A stretch of 55,852 nt of DNA from Peptococcaceae bacterium UBA6116 (GTDB lineage: Bacteria > Bacillota > Desulfitobacteriia > Desulfitobacteriales > Syntrophobotulaceae). The stretch spans positions 1 to 55,852 of the forward strand of contig DIWC01000028.1 in NCBI GenBank assembly GCA_002423425.1, in the 5' to 3' direction. Position 1 is the stretch's first letter. The number at the start of each line of letters is the position of its first letter. Under the pieces are notes generated by a model. It saw nothing but the letters and a program-made list of their open reading frames with translations. It was not told the DNA's origin and made no database searches. The position numbers and the translations under genes were made by a program. Below, one piece after another: positions 51,303-55,852 of the stretch.

Positions 51303-52574
51303 TCATTTAACAGCTAGTTCTTCTTTTCCAGTAATTTCTTTATATTCAATCGAACGGGTATGCACTGTATGAGACCATTCTTTGCGGTTGCGATGAAGTA
51401 TTCCGATGAATATTATTGGAATCCAGCTATACATAAATATCGGATAGAGAATAAGCCCCCAATAAGCTCTCCGGGGTATTTTATCTAAATACAAAGCAAT
51501 TGCAGGAAAAACGGTAATCCCTCCTGAAATTATCTGCCAAACAGACCAAGGGATGAAAACTATGAAAAGGTTTATATAATACGGCTGCAAAAAAACAAAG
51601 GCCTGCATAAATACAAATCCGGCAGCAATTATTGTAAAATAAGGCTGGAACAGATGTATGGCGGCATCTATGTACATCCATTTCTTTTCTCTAATTCCTT
51701 TAACTAGAAGAAGTATTAAGTACCTTCCGGCAACATCAACCTGTCCCTGAGCCCAGCGTTTCCGCTGGTAGCAGGACTGCATAAAAGTAAGCGGCTTTTC
51801 ATCATACACTATAGCATCATGCGCCCAGCTCGTTTTAATTCCATGCATTAATGCTCTCATCGTAAACTCTAGGTCTTCGGTTAAGGAATGAGCTCCCCAA
51901 CCGAGTTTTTTGAGCACTTCGTAAGAAATACACATCCCTGTACCGGCTAAGGTATTAGAAATCTTCAAGTTATAGCGTGCTAACTGTATCATTCTGTTCA
52001 TAAGCCAGAAGGCAATGGAAAAGGTATTTGTAACCCAGGTATCATATGGGTTCTTAGAATCAATATATCCCTGAATTATCTTTTCACCTTCACAGAGTTT
52101 GTTGTTCATCTCGGAAAGGAAATTTCTCTTAACTAAATTATCGGCATCAAAGATTACAAATGCATCATAATTCTTTTGTAAAGCAAAAATTTTGGAGAAT
52201 AACCATTCAAGCGCATACCCTTTCCCCCGTTTTTTTTCGTTAAAACGTTGAAAGACATATGCTCCGGCCTTCTTCGCCAGAAAAGCGGTTTTATCCGTAC
52301 AATTATCTGCTACAACGTATATATCAAAAAGCTCTTGAGGATAATCCATATCCTTTAAATTATTAATCAGGGGAGTTATTACTCGTTCCTCATTATGCGC
52401 CGCAATAACTACAGCAAAACGACTAATCAAAGCAAAATCCTTTTTTTCCGGTTTTCTGCGCATACCAATAATAGCAAGAGTAAAATAGTAAAGAGTAATA
52501 AACACTATCAAAATTTGAACAGACAGCATAATTATATTAAAAACCTGCCCTAATATGCCGGTATATATTTCCAA
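51303..52574 (-). CDS. Membrane glycosyltransferase family 2
   Basis: The 423-aa processive-type GT2 enzyme has an N-terminal membrane helix (about 10-33), the catalytic domain with VVIAAHNEERVI, VVADNCTDKTAF, FDADNLVKRNF (DxD), SLTEDLEFTMRAL (TED) and CYQRKRWAQGQ (QxxRW), then four membrane helices in the C-terminal part. The pattern matches cellulose/hyaluronan/poly-GlcNAc synthase-like enzymes; the sugar and product are unknown. The TTG start at 52574 is supported by GAGGGGGC upstream. It stands alone, upstream of speB, with no accessory genes. Confidence 0.85.
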   Translation of the reverse strand: MEIYTGILGQVFNIIMLSVQILIVFITLYYFTLAIIGMRRKPEKKDFALISRFAVVIAAHNEERVITPLINNLKDMDYPQELFDIYVVADNCTDKTAFLAKKAGAYVFQRFNEKKRGKGYALEWLFSKIFALQKNYDAFVIFDADNLVKRNFLSEMNNKLCEGEKIIQGYIDSKNPYDTWVTNTFSIAFWLMNRMIQLARYNLKISNTLAGTGMCISYEVLKKLGWGAHSLTEDLEFTMRALMHGIKTSWAHDAIVYDEKPLTFMQSCYQRKRWAQGQVDVAGRYLILLLVKGIREKKWMYIDAAIHLFQPYFTIIAAGFVFMQAFVFLQPYYINLFIVFIPWSVWQIISGGITVFPAIALYLDKIPRRAYWGLILYPIFMYSWIPIIFIGILHRNRKEWSHTVHTRSIEYKEITGKEELAVK

Positions 52575-52743
52575 ATCATTGCCCCCTCAGTCTTAGATTT
52601 TAGCAGATATCATATCAGCCTGCAATAAAGGCTTGTACGATTTTTTCTTATAAAAGTTTTATACCAGAGATTTTATTCCATTTTATATACTAAAGCCCAT
52701 TTTATTGAACATATATGAAAAACTTTTTTTATTTTTACACTAA

Positions 52744-53064
52744 TTAAAACTTGCGCCTCAAAAACTTTAAATATATGATTACTACGATACAAATAAAAAA
52801 TATAAACAAAGCTAAACTAAATTTAATGGCTAAGCTTATTGAAGACCAGTAAACCCCTGCAACTTGATTCCCGCCTACTACCGGTATCATACTTCTAAAT
52901 ATTGTTGCAAAAGCTTGACCAATAATTATCATAATAATGACGCCTGCAATTATTAAAAGTATTCCCATAATACCGAGCGGACTATCCAAGCTCCATTTTT
53001 TAACAGAATGTCTCTTCCACCAGTAATATTCGATAAGTAATTCCCGACGAATACGCTTCCACAT
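52744..53064 (-). CDS. Hypothetical two-helix membrane protein
   Basis: The 106-aa protein has a basic, tryptophan-rich start (WKRIRRELLIEYYWWKRH) and two membrane helices (about 30-51 and 75-98). No family is recognised. An ATG behind GAGGTGACGATAT makes it a likely real gene. It is monocistronic between the GT2 enzyme and the M20 peptidase, with 168 bp of AT-rich DNA after it. Confidence 0.5.
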   Translation of the reverse strand: MWKRIRRELLIEYYWWKRHSVKKWSLDSPLGIMGILLIIAGVIIMIIIGQAFATIFRSMIPVVGGNQVAGVYWSSISLAIKFSLALFIFFICIVVIIYLKFLRRKF

Positions 53065-53139
53065 ATATCGTCACCTCATTACAGCTTATGAATAAACACT
53101 ATGCTAAAGAATCTTGGCTTATAAAATTAATTATTTAGC

Positions 53140-54252
53140 TTAGTCATCTCCTTGAGCAATCTGTTTAATAATTTCAAGTAAAAATTGTCTTCCTCTTTCC
53201 AACTCACTTATTATAGCATATTCTTCGTTTGCATGGGGATTTTCATTTCCTAATCCAAGAGCGACACAGGTAATACCCTTGGCATTTAAAATATTAGCGT
53301 CTAAACCGCCGCCTGTTGCTTTTAAATAAACTTTGAGTCCAAGTTTTTCCCCGGCCTTAATAGAGTGCGTAATTGCAGGATGTTTTGGGTCAATGAAAAA
53401 AGCTTCATAGGCCAAATTCCTGTCAAATTTGAATTCAGCTCCATTATTCTTTGCTGTTTCTATAAATTGATTAACTATATTTTCTGTTTCTTTCTCCAAT
53501 TTTTCTTTATTCCGGCTGCGCACTTCTGCCTTTATTTCAACTCTATCTGCAACAATATTTCGTCCTTTGCCTCCATTAATTATGCCAAAATTACTGGTAG
53601 TTTCATCATCCAGTCTGCCGGATGTAATACCCGCAATTGCTTTAGCTGCCACAACGATGGCATTAATCCCCAACTCTGGTACCAATCCGGCGTGAGCAGC
53701 TTTCCCTTCGACGATCAAATCAAGAGTAATATGGGATGGAGAAGCATTTACAATAGTTCCCACCGGTCCATCGCCATCCAATACATAACCATATTTAGCT
53801 TTAAACTCATAATCTAAATTCTTTACGCCAATTAAGCCTATCTCTTCCTGTACTGAAAATAATATTTCAATCGGGCCATGAGGAACCGTATCGTCTAAGG
53901 AGCTTAAAACCGCTAATATAATTGCAATACCTACTTTATCATCAGCCCCTAAAATAGTGCGCCCATCACTATAGATAATTCCGTCCTTAATTTGCGGAAT
54001 CATTCCCTCTGTGGCTTGCACTGTATCCATATGCGCAGAAAGCAAAATAGCTGGCTTTTCCCTATTTCCAGGATAGACCGCAATAATGTTGCCCGTGTCA
54101 CTGCCTGTTAATCGGGCTGAATTATCTTCCCTAACTTGAGCCCCGAATTCTTTTAACCTTGCTTTTAAATAACTCGCTAACTGACCTTCCTTAAGAGATG
54201 GACTATTTATTGAAGTAAGTTTTAAAAATTCTTCACAGATATTAATAACCAT
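53140..54252 (-). CDS. M20 family peptidase, PepT-like
   Basis: The 370-aa metallo-aminopeptidase has the five metal-ligand regions: LLSAHMDTVQ (His, Asp), GADDKVGIAIIL (Asp), SVQEEIGLIGVKNL (the catalytic and metal Glu pair), YVLDGDGPVGTI (Asp) and GNENPHANEEYAI (His). The dimerisation domain lies at about 180-290. It fits the peptidase T-like / tripeptidase branch of M20. It acts in the cytoplasm on small peptides. The ATG at 54252 follows GGAGGTTAAA, so the longer upstream frame is not used. It is followed 16-70 bp away by the DUF1015 gene in the same direction. Confidence 0.9.
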   Translation of the reverse strand: MVINICEEFLKLTSINSPSLKEGQLASYLKARLKEFGAQVREDNSARLTGSDTGNIIAVYPGNREKPAILLSAHMDTVQATEGMIPQIKDGIIYSDGRTILGADDKVGIAIILAVLSSLDDTVPHGPIEILFSVQEEIGLIGVKNLDYEFKAKYGYVLDGDGPVGTIVNASPSHITLDLIVEGKAAHAGLVPELGINAIVVAAKAIAGITSGRLDDETTSNFGIINGGKGRNIVADRVEIKAEVRSRNKEKLEKETENIVNQFIETAKNNGAEFKFDRNLAYEAFFIDPKHPAITHSIKAGEKLGLKVYLKATGGGLDANILNAKGITCVALGLGNENPHANEEYAIISELERGRQFLLEIIKQIAQGDD

Positions 54253-54321
54253 TTTAACCTCCGTAATCTTCTCTTGTGATCTACTTTTATTACCTTTATA
54301 ATTCACACTTGTTTAGGTTTC

Positions 54322-55560
54322 TTATTCTAACTCGTGGATAAATAATCCACTTCTAAGTTTTGGTTCAAACCATGTAGATTTTGGAGGCATTAATTGACCT
54401 GCATCGGAAACATCAAACAACTCATTTATTGTCGTTGGACACATGGAAAATGCAAGCTTCATATCACTATTTGCTCTTCTTTCGAGTTCTTTGAGACCTC
54501 TGATTCCCCCTACAAAGTCTATCCTTTGATTAGTTCTTACATCTTTAATATTTAGAATTGGAGTTAATAAATGATTTTGAAGCAATGAAACGTCTAATCC
54601 TTCAACCGGATCTTTAGAACGGATCTCATCCTTAGCCGTTAATTTATACCATATTCCTTCTAAATACATGCCAAAAGTACCCTTTTCCGTTGGTTTATAT
54701 TGTTCTACTCCTCTTCTCTCAACTGAAAATACTTTCGCTACCTCATCCAAAAACTCTGCTTTTTCATACCCATTTAGATCTTTTATTACGCGGTTGTAAT
54801 CTAAAATCATCAATTGATCATGGGGAAAAATGACAGATAAGAAAAAGTTATACTCTTCCTGTCCATTATTACCGGGATTTGCTTGTCTTCTTTTTAAGCC
54901 TACCTTAACTGCTGAAGCGGCCCTATGGTGCCCATCCGCTATATAGATATTTTTGATATTTTTAAATCCTTCATAGATAATAAATATATCTTTTTGACAA
55001 TCTATTTTCCAAACAGTATGTCTAATTCCATCAGAAGCTACAAAATCATATAAGGGATTTGCTTGTTTAACCTTATCTACTACTTCATTTATGGTTCTTT
55101 GCGAACGATATGCTAAAAATATTGGCCCGGTTTGAGCATTACAAGTATCCACATGATTTATTCTATCAAATTCTTTTTCTTCCCTAGTTTTCTCATGCTT
55201 TTTAATAACATCATTTTGGTAATCATCAATTGCAGCACATCCAACCAGACCTGTCTGAGAACGGCCATCCATCGTAAGTTCATATACATAGTAACAGCAA
55301 CTATGCTCTTTAACCAGTAAGCCTTCTGTTATCATCCCCTGAAGCAAATTCCTTGCCTTCTCGTATACTTTCACATCATAAGGGTTATAGTCCTCTGAAA
55401 ATTGTGTCTCCGCCCTATCAATTTTTAAAAATGATAAGGGTTCCTTTAATACTTCTTGTAGAGCTTCCATACGATTATAAACATCATATGGAAGTGCTGC
55501 AAAATTACAAGCAATATCTTTTATTGGTCTTAAAGCTTTAAATGGTCTGATAGTAGCCAA
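54322..55560 (-). CDS. DUF1015 family protein
   Basis: The 412-aa protein has the DUF1015 (PF06245) text: TIRPFKALRPIKDIACNFAA near the N-terminus, YDVYNRMEALQ, RKHEKTREEKEFDRINHVD-type text (here KKHEKTREEKEFDRINH), YIADGHHRAASAVKVG, NFFLSVIFPHDQLMILDYNR and PPKSTWFEPKLRSGLFIHEL. The family is widespread in anaerobes, often near serine or phosphoglycerate dehydrogenase genes, and its ADGHHR motif resembles a nuclease-like ParB site; the function is not established. Start at TTG 55560 behind GGAGGAAGAGC. Confidence 0.9.
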   Translation of the reverse strand: MATIRPFKALRPIKDIACNFAALPYDVYNRMEALQEVLKEPLSFLKIDRAETQFSEDYNPYDVKVYEKARNLLQGMITEGLLVKEHSCCYYVYELTMDGRSQTGLVGCAAIDDYQNDVIKKHEKTREEKEFDRINHVDTCNAQTGPIFLAYRSQRTINEVVDKVKQANPLYDFVASDGIRHTVWKIDCQKDIFIIYEGFKNIKNIYIADGHHRAASAVKVGLKRRQANPGNNGQEEYNFFLSVIFPHDQLMILDYNRVIKDLNGYEKAEFLDEVAKVFSVERRGVEQYKPTEKGTFGMYLEGIWYKLTAKDEIRSKDPVEGLDVSLLQNHLLTPILNIKDVRTNQRIDFVGGIRGLKELERRANSDMKLAFSMCPTTINELFDVSDAGQLMPPKSTWFEPKLRSGLFIHELE

Positions 55561-55698
55561 GATTGCTCTTCCTCCATCATGTTTTCAATATATCTTTTAT
55601 AAATAAGTAAATTTTTCTTTGAATTTCTCTTTCTTATGGTAACACGATAAGTAACAAAAAGCGATTCTTCCCTTTTAAGATGTCAGTAAGTTTTCTTT

Positions 55699-55791
55699 CT
55701 CCGCTCGCCGTGGTACTGTGCCCCACAGACTGGTTGCAGGATTGTTGGTGTATCTATGTAGCAAGATATTGTCTTTCTGTATGAATGAAAG
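55699..55791 (-). mobile_element. Short repeat derived from the IS tail, with a half palindrome
   Basis: On the minus strand this is 237-333 again, with a few differences, one of them a single-base gap. It runs from the last transposase codons (TTTCATTCATACAG) through the outer arm CTGTGGGGCACAG of the palindromic element and stops matching after GGCGAGCG. Neither the core of the element nor the IS tip follows. The sequence right of it to the window end (55792-55852) shows nothing recognisable. Confidence 0.65.
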
Positions 55792-55852
55792 AAGGTTTTA
55801 CCGCTTTTTAGTAAAATGATGAATATATAGGAAGAGTTATTTGATTGAATCT

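Overview
The window looks like the chromosome of a low-GC, endospore-forming Gram-positive anaerobe of the class Clostridia, most likely the Peptococcaceae/Desulfitobacteriaceae group (Dehalobacter, Desulfosporosinus or a relative). Signs of this are spoIID and spoIIID, a SigE-type promoter, ComFA/ComFC, long-form HPF, and the conserved order comEB - wecB - atp operon - ywmB - murA - spoIID - spoIIID - mbl. The genus is inferred from overall character and was not tested by any search.

Region 1 (1-9600) is accessory. It opens with the 3' end of an IS1380-type element, followed by a decayed chemotaxis receptor. A five-gene rightward operon follows: phasin-like protein, UbiB/AarF kinase, PF06541 membrane protein, HD protein and TetR regulator. 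Next come transposase debris, a 54-aa protein, an ORF-less group II intron remnant, a lytic transglycosylase, an ammonium transporter with a terminator in its leader, and a HAD hydrolase. An inverted copy of the IS end closes the region at 9466-9563.

Region 2 (9600-35500) is mostly leftward housekeeping: panB, uvrA, uvrB, a P-loop ATPase, then rightward metY, leftward ctpA, an EnvC/PcsB-like M23 hydrolase, ftsX, ftsE, a split transketolase, prfB with its programmed frameshift, secA, hpf, comFC, comFA and a small polysaccharide cluster (Wzy-like, GT4, TagA/WecG). A palindromic cluster of DnaA boxes lies between hpf and comFC.

Region 3 (35500-55852) holds the cell-shape, sporulation and envelope block (mbl, spoIIID, spoIID, murA, ywmB), a CsoR-type regulator, the complete F1Fo ATP synthase operon (atpZ-I-B-E-F-H-A-G-D-C), wecB, comEB, speB, a GT2 enzyme, an M20 peptidase and a DUF1015 protein. 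It ends with a second short IS-derived repeat.

The most unusual signal is a family of roughly 100-bp palindromic elements. Two full copies (300-401 and 18121-18227) have the same core, but their stem arms differ and still pair. This is the pattern expected of a conserved folded RNA or DNA element. Partial copies lie at 9551-9563, 18335-18377 and 55699-55727, and a possibly related large hairpin lies at 40834-40900.
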